Shown piece after piece: positions 22,834 through 34,194 of a stretch of DNA of 64,000 bases; positions within the stretch are counted from its first letter, which is position 1, and every line of letters begins with the position of its first letter. The position numbers were made by a program, and so were the translations under genes. Where the stretch lies: assembly GCF_950295315.1 (NCBI RefSeq), contig NC_080181.1:4342726-4406725 (forward strand). Direction: 5' to 3'. Below the pieces are notes generated by a model that was given only the letters and a program-made list of their open reading frames with translations, searched no databases and was not told the origin of the DNA. The DNA comes from Erinaceus europaeus. Its lineage: Eukaryota; Chordata; Mammalia; Eulipotyphla; Erinaceidae.

Positions 22834-23010
22834 ATGAGAGAGAGAGAGAGAGAGGGAGCGGGAGCGGGAGAGAGAGAGGGAGAGGGAGAGAGACTGACTT
22901 AACCACTTGCTTCACCACTTTTCCCCAGCAGGCTGGCACCAAGGGATTGAATCAGAGTCCTTATGCATGGTAATATGTGTTTTTAACCATCTGTGCCACC
23001 ACCTGGCCCA
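22834..23010 (-). mobile_element. SINE, B type, antisense
   Basis: A GAGAGAGAG/GGGAGC run is followed by CTTGCTTCACCAC, CAGAGTCCTTATGCATG and the head GTGCCACCACCTGGCCC. It lies tail to tail with the plus-strand copy just before it, so the two can pair as an inverted repeat. Confidence 0.82.
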
Positions 23011-23179
23011 CCAAAAGAAAAGTTATTAGTGAACTGTTTAAGTTAAATTATTTATGGTTGGTAATTGCAACTTATGAAAACACCCTATGGAATTTATGAT
23101 AGCAATAAATTGAACTTAGAAGAATTCAGGTATCGTATATTTGGTTACCAATGTTACTAACTTGAGTATCCAAGGACCT

Positions 23180-23366
23180 TTTTTTTTTTTCCTATTTATT
23201 GGATAGAGATGGTCAGAAATCAAGAGAGAGGGAGAGAGACAGAGAGACACATACAGCCCTGCTTTACCTCTCGCAGAGCTTTGCCCCTACAGTTGATGAC
23301 TGGGGGCTCAAATCTGGGTCCTTGCGCACTATAATAGGTACACTAAACCAGGTGTGCCACCACTGG
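23180..23366 (-). mobile_element. SINE, B type, antisense
   Basis: It has a T-run tail at 23180-23191, TATTGGATAGAGATGG, GA-rich sequence, CAGCCCTGCTTTACC, GGGGGCTCAAATCTGGGTCC and a GTGCCACCACTGGCC head. Confidence 0.85.
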
Positions 23367-24224
23367 CCTCCTCCAAGGACATTTTAAAAAATAATTTATT
23401 AGGATTTCATTTTACCTGAGAAAAGAATTTAGAGAGACCATTTTCTCCCTGAGTATAGACAAAAATACCTTATGAAAATCAAGTAAAATGTATAAATCCC
23501 TATTAGAACTCCACCTTTCTAATAGTAAAATGCTGTTTATAGGTGCATTTTTACTCTTTTAATATTCTTGACAAATCTCATCATTGGAAGGCAAGTCCTA
23601 TATTGTTCCAGATGTGAATTTTGCACATTTCTTGTTGCAAGTTTGAATAGATCTAAGATAACTTGAAAGAGGAGGCGTTGGCATGTAGCAAGGCAAATGA
23701 AAGACTGTACAAGTTTCCAAAGCTCTTGTGGGATAATAGAGCAGATTGAATTGCCTGCCTTGAAAGCACATCACAGGCAGCAGGTAAAGAAATCCTCAGC
23801 TTCCTTGACTTTTTCCAGCCAGTAAATGTGTCCATCAAAGTCATCACTACATGCTTTGCTGGACTTGTATTCATGGGGGAAAATAAAAGGATTCTAAGAT
23901 AAACACCTACTTGTTTTCTCTTGGTAGGAGAAACTAGTTTCACTCCTTCTGAAGAGATTTTAACCAAGACAGTAGTGATTCTGTTGCTGCCACTCTGCAT
24001 CTGCCTTTGGCATTTTGGAGAACAGAGCCCTGACCTGGGTTCTAGTAGGTCTTTTAATGTATCCAGCATGAGCACTGGTTTGCTTTATGATGCATTGGCA
24101 AGCCACTTACCTGAGCTTACGTTACTTTTCCTGAAAAGGGAAGAAGATATATGATGTTCCTTCCAAGTGCCATGTGCTTTGATTTTACTGCCTTATTTAT
24201 AATAATGTAGAATTCTTCTATAAG
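23367..24224. other. Unique sequence with a 140-codon minus-strand frame
   Basis: The frame at 23653-24075 (minus) is the longest here not explained by a repeat. Its product would be Ser/Leu/Lys-rich, with no domain, signal peptide or motif that I recognise. There is no poly(A) tail or splice context to support it. It is probably a chance open frame. Confidence 0.45.
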
Positions 24225-24236
24225 AAACAAAAATAC

Positions 24237-24508
24237 AGGGCAGCGGGTGGTAGCACAGCAGGTTAAGCGCACATACCACAAAGCACAAGGACCAGTGTAA
24301 GGATTCCAGTTCGAGCCCCCGGCTCCCCACCTGCGCAGGGGGTTGTTTCACAAGTGGTGGAACAGATCTGCAGGTGTCTATCTTTCTCTCCCCCTTTCTA
24401 TCTTCCCCTCCTCTCTCCATTTCTCTCTGTCCTATTCAACAATGGCATCAATAGCAATAACAATAATAATAACAATGATAAACAAGGACAACAAAAAGGG
24501 AAAAAAAC
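24237..24508 (+). mobile_element. SINE, A-short form, with perfect 12 bp target-site duplication
   Basis: AAACAAAAATAC occurs at 24225-24236 and again at 24509-24520, directly flanking a complete A-short SINE (head GGGCAGCGGGTGGTAGCAC, linker, AAAAGGGAAAA tail). Perfect duplications imply a fairly recent insertion by target-primed reverse transcription. Confidence 0.95.
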
Positions 24509-24520
24509 AAACAAAAATAC

Positions 24521-26879
24521 TGAAATATGAACTTGTAAAGTTCTCTAAGCTGATGTACTGTCAACTGAAAAAGCAACGTTCCTGAGAAGATGGTATGAGA
24601 CACCATGTCTAAAGCCTCGAGCAGATAGTGTGTACTCAGAAAATGTACTCCCTTCCCTTTGTCTCGTGGTTACTTCCGGTGTCTCATTCTATTAAAATCT
24701 CTACCATCGGAAGGTCTCCTTGATATCTGATACTCTGACTACATACAAGTATTGACATGCCAAGATTTAAGAGTATTTAGAGTAAGTTTTTCTGAAAAAA
24801 ATCATTTTTTAATATTTTTCAGTACATTTTTTAAAAAGAGCAACATTATTTTCATCAAATTGTTATATCTGCACTTTAACATAACATCTACTAGTCATTA
24901 AGTGAGTATTATTCTCTCATTATTTAATAAATGAGTATTATTACTGAAGTAGATTAACCAGTGAGACAGTTGAACATAGTGCCATTCCATTCAAGCATCA
25001 TTAGCTGATGTATCTTGAGCTGTGTGTTTCATAAGACTGTGAATGAGAACCTGACTCTGGGATATGGGTTAGGCTATTTAAGAGGACTTTTTTATGGATT
25101 CAGTGTGAACTGGGAAGATTGATATAAACTGTTGAATAAAATGGTTGTTTTCCTCATCCATCTAGTGGGCATAATAATAGAAATTTACAAAGCCTGGTCA
25201 GAATTGAAGATAAAAGTGCACCAAAGTCACACTATACTATGCTAGTGACCTTTATTGTGCATTACCTACAGAGATAGTGCAGAGGTAGCCCAGGGCTGAT
25301 CTCATGTACTAACAATAGCCATAGCTTAGTGATCCTCTAGACAACAAAAGAAACAATACTGTGTGTGTGACTTTTGAGAATACTGTGTACTTGTCAAAAT
25401 GACTGCTTTAAATTTGCATGTCAAAACTATTTCCAAGAATGGGCTTTGTAGGGATTGTGGGAGAATTCCTTGCTGCCATTGAACTTAGACTTCTTACAGT
25501 GGAATGAAGCTGCTAACCTCCACTGTGATTCTGAATTCCTCAAGTCAATACAAAACCAGGATGATAAAGGCCATCAAAACTGCTATAAAGACAGTCCTGC
25601 TCATTAGATAGCATAAATTTTAAGCAGGTCTTGCTGTTATGATTTGGCTGTAGACATAAGGAAATGCCATTGATGTAAAATGAAAATGACTCTTAGAGTC
25701 AATAATAAATTACTGGATACATATTGTTCAATAACAGGGAATTGATTTGAAGCCAGGCAGCATTTTAGACTTATCTATTGTCTTCAGCTGTGCTGAGTTA
25801 ATGAGGATTTGTAATTGCTTTGAATTTTAACTAATATATCTTTTTCATTTGGAAACTGATTTTATTGTGTCGTATTTTATGGATTGCAGAATTACCTAAC
25901 CATACAAAGGTTGAAATAATTGATCATAATCAAAATCTTTGCAGTACAATAGCCATTTTAATAGGTAGAATGTGTTTTCTTTCTTGAAGAAAATTCATCA
26001 TGAGTTTAAATGATTCCTATACATCATTGTTAAGAGTTTCTATTTTAAAATTTTAAAACTGATCTGGAAAGAACTTTTAGCATGTAAAAAAGCATAGCAT
26101 CATATAAATGTACTATTGTTTATGCTTTTAAAATCAGTGTGCTTACATCATAGGGGTGGGGATGGAGCTGGGGGTTGGTTGGTTGACATGAGCTATAACT
26201 GTCCAATGGCATCAGTATAGTATCTGTCTCTCCTCAGTGGTAAAGGAGTTAAGTTAGAAGCACATAGTACTATAGCCAAAGAAAATAGATCAATTTGTCC
26301 AGAGTTATTCATTTACATTTCTCCTTGGGGATCCTTAAGATGAAAATGATATGCAAACAGCTGCAAGATTATTGTTATGCTCTTGTTGCTATTTGGTGAT
26401 TACTGTTTACATGTAAATTACTACTTGGAAAAGTACAACTTCCTTTTGCTAGTAACCAGACAACAAGCAGTCCTTAATAAGCTGTCCAAAAATGATTACT
26501 CCAAAGTACTTCCTAAAGGAATAATGCTGTATAGTACTCTTCACTTACTCGTCTCCTTAAAGGGTAATTTTCAAATGAATAAGATGTAAGAGAGCAATTT
26601 CTACATCACCTTTGTTGAGCTACTTCCATATAGTAAACAGTTGGAGAAGAATTTGTGGCGGAATGTTAAGATTAATATTATTGCTGTGAGTACTTAATCT
26701 GCAAAAGTAGAAAAACAACGTTGAAGTAGAAAAGGTATTTACAGACAAAATAGAAGAGATCAAAGATAACAGTGACCCACTTCTGAATTCTCTGTGGAGC
26801 ACAATAAATGAAATAAGAGTCCTTAGTGTGTTTATCCAAGAAGATCAAGGTTTTAATATTCTGATCATTTTAAAATGTT
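24521..26879. other. AT-rich, repeat-poor unique region
   Basis: About 2.3 kb without a recognised mobile element. The 70-codon frame at 26377-26589 has no family resemblance. Possible old relics are too diverged for me to name. Confidence 0.5.
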
Positions 26880-27055
26880 ATTAGTGGTTTCATATTGGTT
26901 TACAAAATTATGAGGTAACAGGGGTATCATTCCACACTATTCCCACCACCAGAGTTCCGTGTCTCCATTCCTCCTGTTGGAAACTGCAGTGGTTCTCCCA
27001 AGGTCACAGTTATGCATTGCTATTATTTCTATAACTATCTGTATTTAGGCAAAGA
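26880..27055 (-). mobile_element. R-related repeat fragment, antisense
   Basis: The stretch 'acaggggtatcattccacac', 'tattcccaccaccagagttc' matches the 3' end module of R, but the body beyond it (TTGGAAACTGCAGTGGTTCTC, then GGTCACAGTTATGC) is different. That body is echoed at 10508-10572. It is either a sister family or R's older relative. Confidence 0.6.
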
Positions 27056-27549
27056 GTGATTTAAAAAGTGTTCTCCATATGTGTGTCAAGTTACATTTGA
27101 TATTATTTTTCACAATGAAAGTACTTTTGTTTAAATATGTGAATATTGAAAAATTCATAATGGAAACACACTTTTTCAGCTTTGCATGTTTCACACCTTG
27201 CATTGTATCATGGGTCATTTCTATATTAATTTATGTGACCATAGCAAACTATTAATCAGTTCGTGATATCTTACTTCATATTTGTGGCATTACTTATTTA
27301 ACAAATACTCTGCTTAGCGTTTTTAAATTTGTTTTTTTTCCCTTTATTCACTATGTAGAGCATTTAAGTTGAAAGATTTAAGCACACATATTTTTGCCTT
27401 TTCAGTTATTTCCTTAGAGTGTACATTTCTACATCAGGCAATATGTATGCAATTGAGAATTTTTATTGACAAGTTGATCTGCAGAGAAATTGATTGGATT
27501 TATACTACCACAATAAATGAAAGGGGATGCTAGTTCATTTGATTCATTG
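27056..27549. other. AT-rich unique sequence
   Basis: No feature was recognised. Confidence 0.5.
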
Positions 27550-27845
27550 TTATAATTAATTTTTATTGCCACCAGTGTTATCACTGTGGCTCAGTGCCTA
27601 CATGACAAATCCACAGCTCCCGGCAGCCATTTCTTTCCCTTCTCCCACTTGCCCCTTTATTTGACAGAATGGAGAGAAGTTGACATGGGCAGAGGAAGTA
27701 GAAAGCGAGAGAACTAGAGACACCTGCGTCACTCTTTGACTATTCCAGTGCACATGAAGCTTCCACCCTGCAGGTGGGAACTGGGGTCCTTGAACCTGGG
27801 TTGCTTTCACATGGTAATAAGTGCACTCAGTTTATCTGACTCAAT
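27550..27845 (-). mobile_element. SINE, A-long form, antisense, diverged
   Basis: The plus strand shows TATTGCCACCAGTGTTATCAC (3' module), GACAGAATGGAGAGAAGTTG, a body with CCTGCAGGTGGGAACTGG, and a weak head. It is more diverged than its neighbour at 28150. Confidence 0.8.
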
Positions 27846-28149
27846 TTCAACTGATTAGAGTATGAGTCTTGTACTTGTTTTTGTTTGTTTGCTCCTCCAA
27901 GCCTATGTATCAGAAAATTTTAATTTGTGCAAAGATTTTCAGACTGTATTGTCATAATCAAGATGGGAGAAGAGATGGACAAAAAGTTCTGACTTGCATA
28001 ACTAGGGATTAGTCAGTCTCTCAGTGTAGGAATACTTGGATTGCAAACCACAGGCTTTAGGGAAGAGAAGTCAGCATTTATGAACACTTGAAATATGCAC
28101 ATTTGCAATGTGCAAACAAAATTTCTTTTCAGATACTTCTTATATTTCA
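27846..28149. other. Unique sequence
   Basis: No feature was recognised. Confidence 0.5.
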
Positions 28150-28472
28150 TAGATTTTTTTTTTTTTTTTGCCTGCAAGGTTATTGCTGGGGCTCAGTGCC
28201 TGCACCATGAATCCTGTGCTCCTGCAGGCTGTTTTCTCCCTTTTATTGCCCTTGTTGTTTATCATTGTTGTAGTTATTATTATTGCTGTCATTGATGCCG
28301 TTGTTGTTGGATAGGACAGAGAGAAATAGAGGATGGGAAGACAGAGGGGGACAAGAAAAAGACACCTGCATACCTGCCTCACCACCTGTGAAGCGACCCC
28401 CCTGCAGGTGGGGAGCCTGTGGCTCGAACCAGGATCCTTCTGCCAGTCCTTGTGCTTCGTGCCATGTTCGCT
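28150..28472 (-). mobile_element. SINE, A-long form, antisense, head cut by a minisatellite
   Basis: A T-run tail, TTGCCTGCAAGGTTATTGC, GTTGTTGGATAGGACAGAGAG, a CCTGCAGGTGGGGAGCC body, and CTTGTGCTTCGTGCCATG. The last ~30 bp of the head, expected after GCCATGTGCGC, is replaced by the tandem array that begins at 28473. Confidence 0.88.
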
Positions 28473-28675
28473 AAATATTTTGTAGATTTCTATGTAAGTT
28501 GCTATGTAAGTTGCTAGATTTCTATGTAAGTTGCTAGGCTTAGTTACATAGATTTCTATGTAAGTTGCTAGGCTTATTTCTATGTAAGTTGCTAGGCTTA
28601 TGTAAATATTTTGTAGATTTCTATGTAAGTTGCTAGGCTATGTAAGTTGCTAGGTTTATTTCTATGTAAGTTACT
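28473..28675. repeat. Minisatellite, core TCTATGTAAGTTGCTAGGC
   Basis: The core ATGTAAGTTGCT occurs seven times, plus one worn copy at the right end. Spacing varies from about 15 to 33 bases because spacers (GATT, TTAGTTACATAGAT, TTAT) differ. A longer unit beginning AAATATTTTGTAGATTTC occurs at 28473 and again at 28604, so there is a second-order repeat of about 131 bp. It is not CRISPR: spacers are short, related and low in complexity. Confidence 0.93.
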
Positions 28676-28679
28676 TTTT

Positions 28680-28850
28680 TGTATGTTTGTTGCATATTGG
28701 AACTTTGGGCCTGAATGATTCCACCGTTCCTGGAGGACTCTTTTTCTTTAAGATAGAGGGGAAATGGGAGGCAGAGGGGAAAGACACCACAGCGCCTGTC
28801 ACACATGGTACACCCTTGTAGTGGCTAAGCTTTTTTCACATCACTCATGG
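28680..28850 (-). mobile_element. Diverged antisense SINE
   Basis: ATTGGAACTTTGGGCCTGAATG and CCACCGTTCCTGGAGGACTC resemble the 3' module; AAGATAGAGGGGAAATGGG and GACACCACAGCGCCTGTCAC resemble the body. The head is not recognisable. Confidence 0.55.
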
Positions 28851-29825
28851 CCAATTCTGTTTTAATCTAGATAATAAAAGGCAAATAAAGTCCTAGATAT
28901 ACCTAAATTATATTAAAAGAAACTTAATCCACCTATGTACTAGGACTACATTCATTTTATCCCTTCAAACATGTATGCCATTTTGCAGGCGTTTTGTTTG
29001 GCTCTTAATTCCAATAAATAATTTTATTTTTGCTTTTTATTGCCTATAATGTGTCAAGCATCGACTTCAGTGCTTAATAATTAGAACAGGTGATCTTTTG
29101 TTGCCTTTCCTTGGAGGTTGCATGTTAATAGTAAGAGATAGATGGCATATAAATGGAAAACATAACAAGTCTAATGAAGTGAAGAGTTATGAGGAAAAGT
29201 TGAGTTGTTTGAAAGCACAGAGATTGTGTAACGGTGCCTTAGACTGGATGACAGAGTATGGGACTGTGTGAAAGCTTGATAGAGCTTAGAGGAGCTCTCC
29301 TGTCCTTGGATAGAGGTCTGGAAAGACACCCCACTTGATAGCCTCTCTCCTTATAGAGATGAGCCAAGAGAGAAAAAGTCTCCCAGACTCAGTTTCTCCT
29401 TGTTAGTCTCTCAAGCTCACAGAAAGCCTAGAAGCCTCTCACACTTAGTTCTCCCTGCTAGCAGCAGGCCAAATGGTTGCCTGCTTTAGGGTTCACTCAG
29501 AGTTCACACATCTACTTCACCTTTTGATCATAAAGGAGAACACACTCTATCATACACCTGCTTATACCAGGCAATGAAAAGCCCAAATCCTATTTTATTG
29601 TGCCTTTGATGTCTGTGATTTACATCTAGTTTTGTTTTTCTTCTTCTCTACCTCACCTTACTTGTTTAACCCCTATGCTTCTCTCAAATGCCTTTGGATA
29701 ATTAACTCACCTGCATCATGGAGACTAATCGTTTTGACCTTTATGTATCTCATCAATTCTTGTCATACCAACCCGCTACCATGGGGAAAACTTACCTTTA
29801 AGAAACCTGTAATTTCTATCTTTCC
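28851..29825. other. Unique sequence, nothing recognised
   Basis: Non-coding sequence, AT-rich at the start. A possible MIR relic lies at 29038-29105 ('cctataatgtgtcaagcatc'). No exon could be supported. Confidence 0.45.
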
Positions 29826-30120
29826 CTAGTGGGCCAGAGCTCTGGAGAGGCAAGGATTCAGGACCCACTGGTGAGGTTGTCTGCCCAGAGAAGTCAGGAT
29901 GGAATCATGGCAGCATCTGAAACTTGAAGTCTGGAAGGTTCAAGAAAAACTGATTAATGAACAGGAACCAAAAAGTAGGAATAGAGCAAATGAGATTAGG
30001 GATCTTGGGGTAGAAAACAAACTATTAAGGCCATGTTAGTCATGTTCCTCGGGACACACAATTATGATAATTTGACTTGAGTTTGATAGGTAGCCTGAAG
30101 TTGGATAAAAATATTGTCTG
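29826..30120 (-). mobile_element. R-family fragment, antisense, 3' end missing
   Basis: CCCTAGTGGGCCAGAGCTCT, GACCCACTGGTGAGGTTGTC and GGAATCATGGCAGCATCTG follow the R order found at 9540-9640 and 11030-11125. The terminal 3' module is absent. Divergence is higher than in the other copies. Confidence 0.65.
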
Positions 30121-30141
30121 AGGGGGTCAGCCAGTAGAGAT

Positions 30142-30196
30142 AAATATATATATATATATATCATATATATTTATTTACATATATAAATATATATAT
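30142..30196. repeat. (TA)n rich simple repeat
   Basis: TA units with interruptions (TCATATATATTTATTTACAT); partly palindromic. Confidence 0.9.
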
Positions 30197-30197
30197 T

Positions 30198-30475
30198 TAG
30201 CACCGGAGTCTGTTTAACTTCTGAGTCCCTATTGGTCTGAGCTTGAAACTCGTGGTCACAGCTGGGAACATTGCAGGCTGCACTCATTTCAGGACTCGTC
30301 TTCCTCGAGTGGCAGAGCAGGATACCCCAGCCTCCCTTCAGAACCTGGGGCTATCCCTGCTGTTGCTGCTTTATGATGAGAGTTAGGTCCTGGGAGTGCC
30401 ACAAGAGGGCTTGTGATGATGTTCCTGATGTTACCACTGGTGGTGGAGAGAGAGATCCATTAGAGGTCTAAGCCC
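30198..30475. other. GC-richer unassigned block
   Basis: Starts AGCACCGGAGTCTGTTTAAC and contains a 66-codon plus-strand frame (30271-30471) with no family match. It may continue the 5' part of the R fragment on its left, in a subfamily not otherwise seen here, or be a separate repeat. Nothing in the window repeats it. Confidence 0.4.
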
Positions 30476-30990
30476 ATCATATTTAAGTAAATCTGCAGTA
30501 AATTGTTTTACATAATAAAGGAAACATCCTATGACATGTAAAAATAGGCTTATACCTGTTATAGTCGGAATGCCTGTGTGTCTGCAGAAGCCCTGTGTTG
30601 AAGACCTAATGCCCAAGGTGATGATGGTTCTGAGAGGTTTAGTCCTTGGGAGGTAATTGGGTTTTTTGGGGTAGAGCTCATATGATTGAGATTCATGCCA
30701 TTGCTTAAAAAAATAATAATAAAGTGGTCCCAGAGTGCCCCTTTTCTACTATATGAAGGAATGAGTACTGAGCATCTGGTGACCCCAGAAGAGGACCCTC
30801 CTTGCCCATGCTGATATTCTTGATACTGCATTTGCATCCCTACCTTAGAATAATGTATTATAGGTAATGTTCTATGCACCTTACTTGCCATGTCTTGTTT
30901 AATAATCTCGAGCCCTCTGAAATCAGGACAGATATTGCCCCCATATTAAAGATTCAGAAGTTGGGGCTCTGAACTCTTAAACTACTTGGT
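30476..30990. other. Unique sequence with a possible MIR relic
   Basis: The part at about 30895-30990 ('cagatattgcccccatatta', 'aagattcagaagttggggct') resembles the MIR core, in which a dinucleotide-rich segment precedes 'acagatgaggaaactgaggc'. Otherwise unique. Confidence 0.4.
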
Positions 30991-31007
30991 TAAAAGTTTC
31001 ACATGAA

Positions 31008-31203
31008 GGGGCTGGGTGGAGGTGCACCCGTTCAAGCATGCACATTACAGAGCACGAGGACCCTGGGTCAAGCTCCCAGCAGGGGGAAAGCTTCACAAGT
31101 GGCGAAGCAGTGTTACAGGTGTCTCTCTTTCTCTCTCCATTTTTATCCCCTTTCCCTCTCAATTTCTCTATAAATAAATAAATATAAAAAATATTTTTTA
31201 AAC
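31008..31203 (+). mobile_element. SINE, B type, with target-site duplication
   Basis: Head GGGGCTGGGTGGAGGTGCACC, body CACAAGTGGCGAAGCAGTG, tail AAATAAATAAATATAAAAAA. TTTCACATGA is present at 30997-31006 and 31204-31213. Preceding bases agree except for one, giving a longer imperfect duplication. Confidence 0.92.
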
Positions 31204-31213
31204 TTTCACATGA

Positions 31214-31496
31214 GAGGCTGGGCAGTGGTGCACCTGTTTGAGTACATGTATTACCATGTTCAAGGACCCAGGTTCAAGGCCCTAGTCCCTACCTACAGGG
31301 GGGAGCTTCATGAGAAGTGAAGCAGTGCTGCAGGCATCTATCTTTCTCTCTTCAGCTCGGCCTTCCCCTCCCCTCTCATTTTCTCTCTGTCCTATCAAAT
31401 AAAAGGGAAAAAAGACCACCCAAATGGTATATTCTCCATACAGGCACCAAGCCTCAGTGATTATCATGGTAGCAGTAAAAAATAGTAATAAATATC
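31214..31496 (+). mobile_element. SINE copy with 3' module, directly after another SINE
   Basis: Head GAGGCTGGGCAGTGGTGCACC, body GTGAAGCAGTGCTGCAGGC, then CTCTCTGTCCTATC and a 3' module in plus orientation (CAGGCACCAAGCCTCAGTGA, TATCATGGTAGC). Its head begins at the base after the right-hand target duplication of the preceding SINE, so it entered at, or next to, that same site. Confidence 0.85.
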
Positions 31497-34194
31497 TTAA
31501 GAGTTCCATCTGAAGCAAGTGATAAAATCTGAGATTAGTTCTTCAGAATTTGGAATCCATAGTCTTGAAAATGGAACATTTAACATTGTTAATATAGAAT
31601 TATTAGCACAGCACATTTTCCATTGTATTCCAAATATCCCTTTTCTCTATAGAGAAGAGTAATCTTGCATAATCAAAACACGAAGGTAAAGATTTGTAAA
31701 TATGTATGAGGAAATTATTTTAGAAGTGGGCAGAAAAGCCAAGGAACAGAGAAAGATAAACAGCGAGAAATGAAAAGGTGCAGAGGAACTGAAGATAAGA
31801 AGCGAGGAGAGTCCACAGGGGAAATCTTCACACATATATCTGACAAGAAGCAGGTCAGAAAGCATCTTGACTCAGCCCAGTGAGGAAAAGCAACTAACTG
31901 AGTACATTGGAGTTGTGGATTGGTTTGTGATTCAGTCAGAATGCAGTAATAGCACTAGCAGAACTAGCCAAAGGGGGTCTGAGTCCCAAGAAGAAAACTC
32001 ATGTGGCCATGAGATCAAAATGAGGAGAGACCCAGTAAAACCACATTCCTCTGTGCTGGACAGAAGCCTCTGCTCTTAACGGTGGAGTTGTGCTGCTGCC
32101 GAGAATTAGGCATGATAGAGGAGACACTGGCAGATGCTGAGCACGAGGGCCTCGAGTAAGCAGGCTCCCCGCCCAAATTTTGAAAGTGGTGGTGACAGTG
32201 CTCCCACTTCATTCATGCTGCTGTCCCCTGGTTTTCATCATAGTTTTTACTGTGTCTTTTTGTTGTTGTTCACTTGTGCCTATGTTGGGTGTTTTTTTGG
32301 TTTTGTTTTTTTGCACGAAGTTGATGTTACCCAACTTATATGAAAGATTAGTCATACCATTGGAGAGCAGAACAGATTTGTGTTAGTTGTAAGAGAAGTT
32401 TCACTTCCTGGAAGTTGTTAAGACCAAGCTGGATAACTGTTTGTCTAAAACGTTTTCTCTGGAGTCAAGGAAACAGAAATCTAGATGGATCTGAATGGTT
32501 CATAAATAAGCTTTATTCGGATAGGAATAATGGCTCTCTTCTATCCTCTCTGTCAGTGACCTCTTTTATCAGTCATTATCTATGCACAAGTCATTCTGGA
32601 TTTGTAACAACAGTCTAAAGATAGACTGAGCTGCAGACCATATATCCAGTTCCACACTGACAGTTGTCTGGCTTTCTCACTATAGCATAGCCAACCCCGA
32701 GCTCAGAATCTGAGCTTTCCTCCTGGAGTGACTCTTCGTTATTGTTATGTCCGTAAACTAACACCATATTTCAATGACAGAATTGCAAATGAGAATGAAA
32801 CTGATAGTCAGATGGCCTTCACTCAGGGCAGAGTTTCTTGAATTATCTCTCTGGACCCAAATTAAGCCCGGGGGGGGGGGGGGGGGGCTTCACAGTAGGA
32901 AAGGCAGGGTAGGAGATTTCCGAGTGACAGAGGAGAGGCATAGCGAGGTGCAACTTCACTGGCTTAGAAGATCAAGGAAAGGGACTGGCAGCTGAGGACT
33001 AAGAGTAGCTTCTAGAGGCATCAGAGAGCCAGGGAACTAGAGCAGCATCCTGTGCTAGGCTGCCTCAGAGAGATCCCACCCTACCCTCTTCCACCTAGCT
33101 GAGTCCCTCGTGGCTGCAGGTTTCATATAAAATATGACTTGCCAGGGAACACTTTTCTGACTTTGTACCAGCCTCATTGGGATCTCCCCCTCCCTTCTTC
33201 TGGTAATGTTTTCTAATGATCTGTTTTATCACTTGCTACAATTTAATATCCGGGGAGCTCTCTGTTTAAGACTTATGCTTTCTCAGCTAGTACGTAACGA
33301 GTGAGGGTTCTGAAGTCAGGAGATTTGTTGCTAAGCCCCGATTGGGTGGCGTCTTTTCTCTTCACAGATCTGATGGACATTTACAGATGTGTCTTCGAGG
33401 TAGATTTGTCTTAATCCTGACCAATGGGCCAGTAAAAGTCCCCATCCGTGAGAGTCATTTACCATTCTCTGACCACTTTCTGTGCCTCCATTTTTGCATT
33501 TATGCACAGGCACTCATCAAATCAAAATTCTTTTGGAGACTGAGAAAAAGATTGCAGTCCCAGAGAAAGCTGCAGTTGCTCACGAGTGTTACCGAGACCC
33601 GTTTCCTTCAGTCCTTCCAAAGAGTGGCATACATATATAGCTCTCTGAACATGAATATTTTCTGACTTTCCTGGGAGTTACACAAGCTATTTTGGCCCCT
33701 CTACAAGCATTTTAATTTAACACTAAAATGACTCCCCCTAAAAATAAGCAGTTAAAAGACCATCAAGTTGCAAATGACAGAGCATTACCATATCACTTTA
33801 CAGAGCACCACATTTAGATCCACATCCTTTCCAGAAACATGTCTAGTAATACCTGCAATTAAAATGTAGCAAAGAGAATCCTGTTTTCATCCTGAGATTG
33901 AAAACAGAGCAAATACTATATTTGTTACAACTGTAGATTATATGTATATACTTACAGACATATACATGTACACATTTAAGTATATGTTGCTGCACATTTA
34001 CACATGTACTTATGTGTGTTTGCATATAGCTGATTAGTATAATTTTTAAATCACGTAGTTAGAATGCAAATCATGAATTTAAAAATGTATCTCATTTTCA
34101 CAGATGCTATCCCACTGATCCAGGCCAAAACCAATGGCATACACAGGTGGAATAGTTAGTAAAAATTTCTTATCAAAGTAAAAAAGAAAAGGAT
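31497..34194. other. Unique region with a long G run
   Basis: About 2.7 kb with no recognised mobile element. A pure G run of about 18 lies at 32870-32887. Frames at 31867-32079 and 33342-33665 have no family match; the AG/GT pair around 33368-33402 (TTTTCTCTTCACAG and GAGGTAGAT) would bracket only about 30 bp and is not convincing as an exon. Confidence 0.5.

Noticed and set aside
28473..28675. Possible CRISPR array
   Set aside because: Repeats are imperfect, spacers are short and related to each other, and the genome is mammalian. It is a minisatellite.
33342..33402. Small exon with TTTTCTCTTCACAG acceptor and GAGGTAGAT donor
   Set aside because: It would be only about 30 bp, the donor is weak, and no neighbouring exon or recognisable peptide supports it.
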